Assembly (NCBI RefSeq): GCF_027579695.1
Contig: NC_083570.1
Location: 4,061,001 to 4,125,000, forward strand
Direction of reading: 5' to 3'
From: Neoarius graeffei
Taxonomy: Eukaryota; Chordata; Actinopteri; Siluriformes; Ariidae
DNA length: 64,000 bases
The notes beneath the pieces are model-generated. The model saw only the letters and a list, made by a program, of their open reading frames with translations. It was not told the origin of the DNA and made no database searches. Below are positions 12,718 through 22,439 of the stretch, one piece after another (the first letter of the stretch is position 1; the number at the start of each line of letters is the position of its first letter). Both the position numbers and the translations under genes were made by a program.

Positions 12718-12826
12718 TGTTGCCAGATACTGCTGACGTTATCCAGCCCAAAATATGTTCAAAACCCGCCAATATGCACTTAAAACCGCTCAATTGAGCG
12801 GGAAACCCCCAATCTGGCAACACTGT
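12718..12826. mobile_element. Short MITE-like repeat with GTTGCCAGAT ends
   Basis: About 109 bp begin GTTGCCAGAT and end in the reverse complement ATCTGGCAAC. The interior (CCCAAAATATGTTCAAAACC) recurs at 57849-57870, where the left end reads GTTACCAGAT. It is consistent with a small inverted-repeat transposon family. Confidence 0.55.
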
Positions 12827-12939
12827 ACCGCTGCCTGTCTATAGTTGAAACGAGCTGTCAATCAAAGAAAATATCCGGCCGCTTTCACCAATCACCAGTC
12901 TCCTCACGGAAACTGCCATGTCCCTCCCATGTGAGGCTC

Positions 12940-13147
12940 GGAGTCCGTGGGCGGGCGTTTTCGCAGTATTTGTCCAATAACCGTCTTGCATTTTGAGATT
13001 GAAAAGTGCAGAGCTCCCAAATGCCACTGAAGTCCACTGAGGGTGGGAGTCCGTAGGCGGGCATTTTCGCAGTATTTGTCCAATAATCGTCTTGCATTTT
13101 GAGATTGAAAGCGCAGAGCTCCCAATGCCATTGAAGCCCACTGAGGC
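12940..13147. repeat. Two tandem ~106-bp repeats with CCAAT boxes
   Basis: Copies at 12940-13045 and 13046-13147 are about 90% identical by eye. Each contains TTTGTCCAATAA and GCATTTTGAGATTGAAA. Three overlapping minus-strand frames run through both copies, but only because the repeat length keeps several frames open. I do not call a gene. Confidence 0.7.
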
Positions 13148-13323
13148 TGTGCTGCATCGCGCTGTCATGAGGGGGAGAAACTCACGCACACATTAAAGTT
13201 ATAAGGGCATTTTTAGAGGAGGCTGAGCCTCCCTCGTTGTCTTAGAGCAATCGCCCGTGTTCCTTAGTAAATAACAATAAACAACACTGAAATGATTATT
13301 TAGAAGTGACACCAACAAGCTAA

Positions 13324-14318
13324 GGCCCTGTCCACACGGCAACAGATTCAGGTGAAGCCGATACAATTGTTTATCGTTTCGGCCTGGCGTCCACACGGCA
13401 CCGGCGTTTTGGGTGCCCCAAAACGCAATCTTTTGAGAACGGGTTCCAGAGTGGAAAGATCTGGCAACGTTGCCGTTGCGAAGTCGTCTGGATGAGTAGA
13501 ACAGATTTGTTTATGATGACATCACAACCACATGACTGTGAGTGCTTCACACCGGGTAGAAGTGTAACGAACTCAATGCGAGTTGTCAACAAATCCTATA
13601 ACTTGGTTCATGAAACGCGCTTACAAAATATTTTCACTGTGAATATTTATTGTGTAATGGTGCAAAGTGAGAGAGAGAGAGAGAATAGCCCTTAGGGCAG
13701 AGTCAATCCCGCCAGCAAAAATAGGGAAAAAAAGGAGTGATCTCACCTCTTCAGATGTTGGTTTAAGTCCTACAATACATTCCTCAAAAAGGGCGTAGAA
13801 GAACAAATTAATCCATTAACGTGTAGCATTCAATTTATTCCGGACCATTAAAGACGCCGCCTTCCGCGTAGAATCATACGTCATCCTCGCCGCCATGTTG
13901 GATGGGTCAAAGCGGAGAATAAAGATGCCTCATTCATGTGCTGCGTTTAACTGTACCAACAGGTTTACCGTCCAAACAAGATCACATGGGATTACCTTTC
14001 ACAGGTGAGACTGGAAAAACACTTTTCATTGTATTTGGTCATTATAATGTAATTTTACGAACAGATTTTTCTGACTTTGTGGCTAATATGAAGTCTCGCG
14101 CATAATAGTTTATGCGCATGCGTCCTTACTTCTTCTATTGTTCTGGTGTCTCTGAAGGGACCGTCTTACAGCACCCCTAGAGGTGTGGCATGTGTATTGC
14201 ATCGTTTTCAGCAAGTGTTGCGTTGCCATATGGACCTGATATTTTACTGATCGTTGCCCATTTGGACACGATATTTTTTTAAATAACATCTCGTTGCCGT
14301 TGTCGTGTGGATGTAGCC
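13324..14318. mobile_element. Inverted-repeat DNA element carrying a THAP exon
   Basis: The left end GGCCCTGTCCACACGGCAAC and the reverse complement of the right end (GGCTACATCCACACGACAAC) are imperfect inverted repeats. TAA flanks both sides (13321-13323, 14319-14321), a 3-bp duplication as in PIF/Harbinger elements. The 995-bp interior has a THAP-coding exon at 13925-14004. The superfamily call is tentative because no transposase domain is left. Confidence 0.6.
13925..14004 (+). CDS. THAP zinc-finger exon 1 (fragment)
   Basis: The ATG opens 26 codons with the start of a THAP domain: MPHSCAAFNCTNR, with Cys5 and Cys10 as the first two zinc ligands, then SHGITFHR. It stops at an ACAG|GTGAGA donor. 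An in-frame upstream ATG at 13895 has a good context (GCCGCCATG) and could be the true start. THAP domains bind DNA and occur in several transposase families. No second exon with the C-x2-H half is recognisable downstream, so it is probably a remnant left in a shortened transposon. Confidence 0.6.
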
Positions 14319-14865
14319 TAAGCTGCTAAGTTCAGGTCAATGGTCCATTAGCATCACAACACAGTCTCAGGTGGCTATAGCACCATTAGCACCTTTTTCA
14401 TGGCTGCTGCGCCGATTAACATAACTTTCAGATGCTTTACAAATCAACCAAACAAGTTAAAGAGTGTTTTGTTTTTTTTCCCACTCACCGAATGATCAAT
14501 TTAGGAAAGAGCGTTCCAGCAATTACCCTCGCCCGATCGCCGGAAATTGTCCGGTCTCACACTGCTCTATAAAGTTTAAATATTAACAATATACCGGTCA
14601 ACCAGGGTTTAACATCATTAAGAATTATTCCAACTTGGTTTAAAACATTATTTTCAGGTCTTACCCCGTGGATGAAAACAGGTTTTATCTGCGTTTGGAT
14701 CAGACAACGCACGAGGCAGCAACCGTAAACATGACCGCAAAACAGGAAGCGATGACTGGATGTAACCTACGAGGTTGATCACCTGGGGCGCACGAGGTGC
14801 ACTAATTGGCTAGCCTGGGCCTGCCCATCCTAAGCGTGACGCAACACGAGGGCCTGTTGCGAGCT

Positions 14866-15378
14866 TAGTCTGGCCAGGCAAGCTATCTACAGCTCTTCCA
14901 AGCTCCCGAAAAATCAGGAGCCAATCAACTTTGAGCATCTCCAGCGGCCCTGAGTAGAGGCGTGTTCAAGGCAGTGACGTAGTAGAACTGCGACCGGAAG
15001 CCATAGATTGTTTACAGAATCTATGCTGGAAGCGCTTCATTCACTAGAAACATTACGAACATGGAGCAAGTTCTCACTGAAAATGGAGCAAAGAGCAGCC
15101 CTGGAGGTATTTATTGAAAGGAAGGACGTTTTCGCCTTGCTCCCGACCGACTTCGGTAAGAGTTTAATCTACCAGTTAGCCCCGTCGCGTCACATATGTC
15201 AGAGGAAAGAGTGATGTGATTGGTTTAAGCTTCGTCACAGCTTTTTCTGGCTTTGACCAGTAGCAAACTGAGGCATTTCAGGGAGGTGGGTCAACCACGC
15301 ACTTTGGGAAATGGTTGGGCTTAATATCTTTGCCAGACCAAATGCTCGCAGAGCTTTGAAGTCGCGTTAGCCAGACTA
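14866..15378 (+). mobile_element. ~510-bp element with a RecQ-like helicase exon
   Basis: The ends are TAGTCTGGC and its reverse complement GCCAGACTA. Inside, 15008-15214 reads a 68-codon frame ending in a Walker A-like motif, ALLPTDFGKSLIYQ, which resembles the RecQ-family PTGFGKS. The second Gly is Asp here. The frame stops soon after, so no DEAD box or later motif exists. It looks like a MITE derived from a larger element that encoded or captured a helicase. Confidence 0.55.
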
Positions 15379-15617
15379 CTAATTGGCTATTTGGGAAGCT
15401 CGTTCTACATAGCCCTCTGCAGCAACTCTTTTTTTTTCCTTTTCTCCATTTTAAGCACTTTTCAATAGTTTTTAGTGCATATAATAAATTTCAAAGAATT
15501 ATTTATAAAGCATCTATTTATTTCAAAATAAAATGAATTGCTTTTAGAATGTTAATGACTGCTCAATTACTTTCAATGAATTGTTTTTTTTTTTTTTTCC
15601 ACAAATAAAATGGATTC
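15379..15617. other. AT-rich spacer
   Basis: Poly-T runs and AT-rich DNA between two elements; nothing else seen. Confidence 0.6.
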
Positions 15618-15986
15618 GGGCAGCACGGTGGTGTAGTGGTTAGCGCTGTCGCCTCACAGCAAGAAGGTCCTGGGTTCGAGCCCCGGGGCTGGCGAGGGCC
15701 TTTCTGTGCGGAATTTGCATGTTCTCCCCGTGTCCGCGTGGGTTTCCTCCGGGTGCTCCGGTTTCCCCCAAAGACATGCAGGTTAGGTTAACTGGTGACT
15801 CTAAATTGAGCGTAGGTGTGAATGTGAGTGTGAATGGTTGTCTGTGTCTATGTGTCAGCCCTGTGATGACCTGGTGACTTGTCCAGGGTGAACCCCGCCT
15901 TTCGCCTGTAGTCAGCTGGGATAGGCTCCAGCTTGCCTGCGACCCTGTAGAAGGATAAAGCGGCTAGAGATAATGAGATGAGATGA
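15618..15986 (+). mobile_element. tRNA-like SINE, copy 4
   Basis: Full-length plus-strand copy ending GATAATGAGATGAGATGAG. It abuts an LTR fragment at its 3' side. Confidence 0.88.
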
Positions 15987-16408
15987 GTTCAGTCCTCTTG
16001 TCACGGAGTCTTTGTGCTATGTGTAAGCTCCAGTTACCTCTGTTCCGATTTCCTCGTCCATGTCCTCGTGTTCTTTGTATTTTTGCTTTCTTTTGGACTT
16101 TGTGGATTTTGTTTTTTGACTTTGTGAATCTTCTGAGCATTTGGTATTTTTGCCTTTTCTTTTCTAGTTTTTTGGGCTTTTGTATTGACTTTGAACTTTT
16201 GGATTTTTTTATTTTTTCCCTTAAGATCTTCTGAGCGTTTTGGATTATATTTTTTGGATTTTTGTAAATATTGTAAATAAACCTTATGATACTTTTTGTC
16301 CTTCTGCCTCACGCCTCTGCATTTGCGTCATCCCCCTGTTGGCCTAGTGGGGGTTTGCTGGATTATCACACCAGCGAACCAGGTTTGAATCCCAGCAAAA
16401 CCCTAACA
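15987..16408 (+). repeat. LTR fragment of the sushi-like family
   Basis: This is the 3' two thirds of an LTR, ending in CCCTAACA, and corresponds to the minus strand of 59967-60603. It contains the GGAGTCTTTGTGCT region that follows the presumed transcription start and an AATAAA signal near 16277. The 5' third and all coding parts are missing. Confidence 0.7.
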
Positions 16409-17039
16409 TATACACATCTGTTTGTCCCAGTTGTGTTCGTATATATGTTTTAAAAGTATAAGTCGTTTTGCTGAAGTTTCTCAGAACGAATTGGAAGTGA
16501 CTGTTGTAATCTGTGTGTATGGTAAACCCTATTTTGATTGCTTCTCATTGCAAGAGGTTCACGAGTCTGACTCAAGGCGCATACAACTGGATGCTGTAAA
16601 TCTTACAGTGTCACAGGATCAGTTAATTTTTCAGTACTCCACTCAATTATTGATCCTCTGTTTGTGTAATTTTGTGTTAATGTGTGTGTTCCATGGGTGG
16701 AAGTGGTCTGTCCCAGAATAAAACTCCTCACGAATGCATGAACAGTCATGGATTGGAATACTACGTGCAGCCTTTCATTGACAGTTTATCAGGATGAATG
16801 GAGTGTCAACCTCAGTCTAGACCTTTCCTTGGAGATGGTTCTTTTGATGAAGGTATTTTGTTAAATGCTGGTGTGATGATAGATGTTAGAGTAGAAGATC
16901 CGACATGGGATTAGAACTATATTAGACATGCTAATGTTGAGAAAGTGGCGCAATCAGAAACCTGACTGAGAGCTTGCCCATATCATCTGTTAATGCATGT
17001 GTGCTGGCTTCACTTTCTTAGTAAACTCAACTGTGTTTT
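16409..17039. other. No gene seen
   Basis: A 99-codon frame at 16422-16721 has no recognisable domain and no support. The sequence is otherwise anonymous. Confidence 0.5.
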
Positions 17040-17255
17040 GAAAGAAAGAAAACACAACTTTATTCATCACACTCTTGTGAAATTTCCTCTCTGCATTTAA
17101 CCCATCTGAAGCAGTGAACACACACATGCACACACACGTGAGCAATGAGCACACACACATACCCAGAGCAGTGGGCAGCCATGCTAACAGTGCCTGGGGA
17201 GCAGTTGGGAGTTCGGTGCCTCGCTCAAGGGCACCTCAGCCCAAGGCCGTCCCAT
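17040..17255. repeat. Dispersed fish repeat with CA-rich stretch
   Basis: The stretch with CTCAAGGGCACCTCAG and GGGCAGCCAT resembles a common fish interspersed repeat, known to me from general familiarity only. A CA-rich run lies at 17107-17160. A truncated SINE follows directly. Confidence 0.45.
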
Positions 17256-17434
17256 ATTAACCTAACTGCATGTCTTTGGACTGTGGGGGAAACCGGAGCA
17301 CCCGGAGGAAACCCACGCAGACACGGGGAGAACATGCAAACTCCGCACAGAAAGGGCCCCGCCGGACACTGGGCTCGAACCCAGAACCTTCCTGATGTGA
17401 GGCGACCATGCTAACCACTACACCACCGTGCCGC
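17256..17434 (-). mobile_element. tRNA-like SINE, truncated copy 5
   Basis: Only the tRNA-like head and middle are present, on the minus strand, ending GTGCCGCC at the right. The tail half is missing at the left boundary with another repeat. Confidence 0.8.
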
Positions 17435-17705
17435 CAATGTTCTGTTCATATCTGCAAGTTTTATTCAGTGTTCCATTCCTCTGCAGACTAACTCATACGG
17501 AAGCAATGAGTGCCTCGATGCAGTCGCCATCAGTCCCGCCCATGAGCCTGGCTCTCAGCCAGCTCTTCCTCATGAAAAGAATGTCAACACTTTTGCAGTC
17601 CACCCGAAGCAACTGCTGAGGCTGTTGAACTGCTAAACTGCTCAGAGCAAGCTGTGACACGTTGAGCGTATGTTTGAACAGCTAACCAGGTTTCTGAAGC
17701 ATAAA

Positions 17706-17921
17706 TATGAGGGCAAGTTGAAAGTTCTCAGACAGATGTTATAATTTCAAAAGGTGTGAAAAACATCCCCCAGAATTCTCCAAAGAAGGAATTCTCTGAT
17801 GGAAACATCACTTGCAGAAGGGTTTAGACTTAAATGGAGGATATGTAGAGAAATAACTTTATTTTCATGAATAAATATTTTTTTCAGCTTGTCTTAGAAC
17901 TTTTTGACTTCCCCTCGTATT
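17706..17921. mobile_element. ~216-bp mariner-type MITE
   Basis: The left end ATGAGGGCAAGTTGAAAGTTC and the right end (reverse complement ATACGAGGGGAAGTCAAAAAG) are related inverted repeats typical of mariner ends, flanked by TA. No transposase is left. Confidence 0.6.
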
Positions 17922-18935
17922 AAAATTTTAATCTGCTTCTGATCTCTCCAAAGTAACAGGTGTTAAAAAATACCAGAATGAATCCTGGACTGCTTTCTTT
18001 ACGTGTTTTAAAACTGGATGGGATGAACATGCACCACTGTCAGAGCTGATGTTACGGAAGATTAATCAACACCTTCTGACCAAACAGAACAGAGAACTGT
18101 ATTGGATTTGTTGCTTTATTTTATTGAAAATGAAAAGAATCACAGACAGGTCCAGTTCACAGAGACAGATTCATCATCATTATTCACACAGACAATATAT
18201 GACAACATTAAAAGAGATTTTTTTTGGAGGAAAAAGTCAGTTGTAGGTTTACAGTGATTTTCACAAACATATTTAAGACACTGTAGTTATTTCCCACAGA
18301 TTAAATAATCTAAAAATATCCATCCAAAGTGGAGAAAAACCCCTGTTGCGTATCAATACAGTGGCTTGCAGACATCCTGACCTCAGTATTAAAAGCTTCT
18401 GTCTGAAAATGAGTTCAGCACAGAAACTCCATCACTGGGGGAAACTTTATTCTCCTGTGCTCTTATCTTTTATTCTGCAAAGCTTTGATTGTAATATTTG
18501 AATAAAAATCCCAAACTCACAGATAAACCTGGATTTATAAGGTTCTATCTGCAGGCCAATCATCATCCAGGCTGAATATGGGATGAACACGACATCGGCA
18601 GCCTGAACCGATCATGTACTGGATGTTCTAATGGAGTTTAAATATTGTTCAATGTTTTACAATCAAATCTCAGGGTTTAGAAACAACTTCAGATTTGAAA
18701 AAGTGAATGTGGATTTTACATCTTAGAACACAAACAGAAAAATCAAATTCATTCCAAAAGTGATGTTTTATTTTTATATAGTGTGACCTGAACAGGTTTA
18801 AAATGTTGTTCTGTTCTGGCTTTATTACTGTTTATTAGTTATTTAATGAGACGCTGCTTAATATGAAACAAACACAACTGTATCATGCGAAGGTCATGAG
18901 ATCATTTACTTTTTAAATTTCATGAGTTTTTTGTC
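17922..18935 (-). other. 3' flank of TRIM unit 2
   Basis: The stretch from about 18765 to 18935, continuing at 19311-19345, matches 42300-42497, which lies 3' of the intact TRIM gene. It is therefore the downstream part of a TRIM unit on the minus strand. No coding sequence is seen. Confidence 0.65.
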
Positions 18936-19310
18936 AGGCGGCACGGTGGTGTAGTGGTTAGCGCTCTCGCCTCACAGCAAGAAGGTCCGGGTTCGAGCCC
19001 TGTGGCTGATGAGGGCCTTTCTGTGCGGAGTTTGCATGTTCTCCCCGTGTCCGCGTGGGTTTCCTCCGGGTGCTCCGGTTTCCCCCACAGTCCAAAGACA
19101 TGCAGGTTAGGTTAACTGGTGACTCTAAATTGACCGTAGGTGTGAGTGTGAATGGTTGTCTGTGTCTATATGTGTCAGCCCTGTGATGACCTGGCGACTT
19201 GTCCAGGGTGTACCCCGCCTTTCGCCCGTAGTCAGCTAGTATAGGCTCCAGCTTGCCTGCAACCCTGTAGAACAGGATAAAGCAGCTACAGATAATGAGA
19301 TGAGATGAGT
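18936..19310 (+). mobile_element. tRNA-like SINE, copy 6
   Basis: Full-length plus-strand SINE inserted in the TRIM 3' flank. The paralogous flank at about 42455 has no SINE, giving a clean empty-site comparison (GAGTTTCTTGTCTGACAG). Confidence 0.88.
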
Positions 19311-19498
19311 TTCTTGTCTGACAGTTAATTTTTAACATTCCCTTTTTAATTATTTTGAATCACTCATCTGTTTTAATTAAAATATTTAAATGAGTGTTTT
19401 TCTGCAGCTGGATTGTGTTCTAGTGAAACAGACGACTGAGCAACAACGTGGTAACATGACGGAATTTTACAGAAAACACTACACACTTTTATTCTGGA

Positions 19499-20557
19499 TC
19501 ACACAATCTCACTGTAGAACCAGAAACCCAGGGGAGCCAAAACCCAGCGTATAGAGTCTGAGTGAATGTGGTGTGGACTCTGGAGGAGCTTCATCGTGTC
19601 AGAGATGCTGTTGAAAGACAGAGTTCCTGCACTGTGATCCACATACACTCCTATTCTGGAGGGTGATGGAACTCTGAGATCAGTCTCATGTTGTTGTGCC
19701 AGAAAGAGAGAGAAGAAGAAGAAGAACACTGCAGACGCCAGGACTGATTGTTGCATCCAAACACACACTCATTACCCCGTCCTTTCCTTCTGATGTCTTT
19801 ATATGAGACTGATATGGACAACATACTACCATACCCGCTCCACTCCACCTCCCAGTAACAGCGTCCACACACACTCTCCTTACACAACACCTGCCATTAG
19901 GAATCAAATCTCTCTGGATGATCAGCGTAACGCTGCTCTCTCTCACTGCCTCTCACCACTCTGTTCTTCTCAGACAGAATGAGTTGACGATGTACCGTGT
20001 TGGGATCCATAGTCAGATAACAGAAATCTAAAATAAAAGAGAGAAAAACAAACTGAACAATGTGAACATGTTGGGTTTAATTCACACAATATATTTATGT
20101 GAAGTGTGTGTGTGTGTGTGTGTTAGATGTACGTTTCAGAAACTCTGCTCTGTGGTTCTGGTCCTGAAATGATCTGAACTGCTGCAGCTGTGGAGAGAAA
20201 AATGGAAGCATGAGTTTGTGTAAAAGATGGAAAGAGTTTAAAGTGATCCAGTCAGTTTATTCATTTTAAATCAGTGTTTTAGTTCAAAGTGTCGGGTGAA
20301 TAAAGTGTCTGCAGAAAAGAAAGCAGGAGCATCGCTAAGAAATAACACATCACTGTGTTTCTCCAGCAGGAACAGCTCCTCTTACCATGTGGAGGGATTT
20401 TGTTGAATTCCTCCTCACAGAATTCCTCAAGTCTCTTTTTCAGATCTGAGAGAGAATTCCTCACTCCATCAAATGAGAGACGTTGATGGACAGTGATGCT
20501 GGATGTGTGAAACTCTGGTCTCAGAAATAGAGGAGAGCGACGTCCAGAAGCTAAAAC
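19499..20557 (-). pseudogene. TRIM unit 2 remnant (exons 4, 5 and broken B30.2)
   Basis: Paralogue of 44191-45291. Exon 4 (20386-20557) is 172 nt with an open frame and normal splice sites. Exon 5 lies near 20132-20190. The B30.2 exon (about 19505-20027) has a nonsense codon near 19899 (TAA just before QVLCKESVCG). It also has a 1-bp deletion in the stretch before VPSPSRIGVY (near 19690) and a 2-bp deletion near 19580. The coiled-coil exons and RING exon are absent: a gypsy LTR starts at 20686, a few bases from where the exon 3 donor should be. It is a dead TRIM copy. Confidence 0.85.
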
Positions 20558-20685
20558 CTACAGAAAGCAAATGAAATGTAAAACCCACTTGTGATGTCAG
20601 ACAGGGACATTTATTGTTCCCTTAATGAGAGGTGTTTTAGAGAGTGTGAGAGGAACAGCTGGCTCTGTAGATCAGACAGTGAGTG

Positions 20686-21136
20686 TGTGGCACTGGGGGC
20701 ATGGTCAAGTGTTGGATTGGGAGTCAAGGGCAGGGCCAGGGAAGGTGAGTGGCAAAGTGATCACACCAGTTGTCAATTAATGCTCTGTGTGTATGTTGCA
20801 GTGATGACCTAGCAGAGAAAAGGAGGGAGAGAGCGAAGAGGCGCTGTCTCTCCTGACCAGTGCCGAGTTTCCCAAAAGCATTGTAGCACAAAGATCACCA
20901 TTAAATGGTAGAGTGAATCGCACAATGAACACTCTCTCTCCTAGTTAAGATGCTCTTAGCATTAACAGTCTTTTGGGATATCCACTCAGACGGAGCATTT
21001 ATGTGTGTGTATGCATGTGCAATAAATCCCAGATTGTTAAGTTGAAAAGCAAAAATAATTAATAAAAGACTGTGTTTGACATCATTTCCTGCCTGTCTGC
21101 AATTCAGTATTCCACACACCCCAGGGACATACTACA
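20686..21136 (+). repeat. 5' LTR of gypsy copy D
   Basis: It begins TGTGGCAC and ends CATACTACA. The primer site GTGGTGCTGAAACCCGG follows at once and matches the 3' end of tRNA-Phe, as in the intact copy. At 451 bp it is longer than the intact copy's LTR and diverged in the middle. Confidence 0.8.
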
Positions 21137-21405
21137 GTGGTGCTGAAACCCGGCAGTACTGAAGGGAACTACCCATGGAGTCCCCCCTGCTCAAAGACCT
21201 CATCCATGCCCTTGCAGCCTCCCAACAAAGTCAGCACCAAGCGCCAATTGCCCTTCACAAGGAGCAGGATCAGTGCTTCAAGGCCTTGCTGCTGGCCCAG
21301 CAGGAAGATCGCCAGGCATTCCTCTACCTGCTTGTGTTGGTGGGATCATCGTCTCCTATAGCTGTGGACCTTCACGAAGATGGGGCCCCACAATGACCCA
21401 GAAGC

Positions 21406-21450
<45 letters not shown>

Positions 21451-22439
21451 GATTCCTCTGAAGATTTCCTTTTTGAACAAACACGAGATGAGACTCTGTG
21501 TCATGCTTTTGACCAAGTGAGAGTAGTCGATGGTCAGACTCTCCAGCCAAATGCAACACTCGCCTTCCTGTTACTTTGCAATTAATAATTGGACACTCAA
21601 ACTCATGAACAAATAACCCAATTGTTAATCCCAAAGAACTGTTGGAAACTCGTATTCCATGCAGCTCACTTTAACCCTATGGCCAGACACTTAGGTCAAG
21701 ATAAGATGCTGACCTGGATAATGGCTCAGTTCTATTGGCCAGGGAATCAAGGGGATGTCCATAGGTGGTGTGCGATGTGCCACGAATGCCAGCTGGTGAA
21801 TCCAGTTACCACTCCAAAAGTACCATTGTGCTCTCTTCCCCTGACTGAAACCCCCTTCGAAAGAATTGGCATGGATCTCGTCAGGACATTAGATTGGTCA
21901 GCACGAGATTATTGCTTCATTTTAGTCCTAGTGGACTATACAACGCAATACCAGGAAGCAGTCCCACTGCATGAAATTTCTGCATGCAATGTGGCAAAGG
22001 CACTGTTTAAAATTATCTCCCAAGTCGAGATACTCAAAGAAATCCAGACTGACCAAGGTACAACATTCATGTCATGCACACTTTGCAAGCTTTATGAGTT
22101 ATTGGGGGTTAAATCCATCTGCATCAGCGTTTCTCACCCACAAACAGGTGGCTTGGTAGAATGATTTAACCAAACTCTTAAAGCAGATACTCAGAACCTT
22201 TATTTTTCAATACATTTCTGAGTAGAGAGTATCTCCATCCTTGACTCTTGTATGCTGCATTAATGGGAATAAAAATATATATTTTTGAGAGTTAAAATTG
22301 ACCGCAAAATTGGCATTGGAGCTGCCCCGCTGAGCCAGCCAGCCTTGAGTGTGTGATGTCACAGCGGTAGCCAGTTTTAAGGCCAAGGCCTTTGACAGCT
22401 ATAGACCAAAGTCATATAAATAAAAATTTTTGGTGAAAG

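Noticed and set aside
12839..13189. 116-codon minus-strand frame
   Set aside because: It spans the 106-bp tandem repeat; two other frames are open over the same DNA, so openness is not evidence of coding.
16422..16721. 99-codon open frame
   Set aside because: No domain, no splice context and no paralogue in the window.
18958..19338. Long frames across SINE copies (for example 126 codons here, and others at 5234, 37018, 58072, 63181)
   Set aside because: The same peptide (SPVNLTCMSLDCGGN or its reverse-frame partner) appears in every SINE, so it comes from the repeat and not from a gene.
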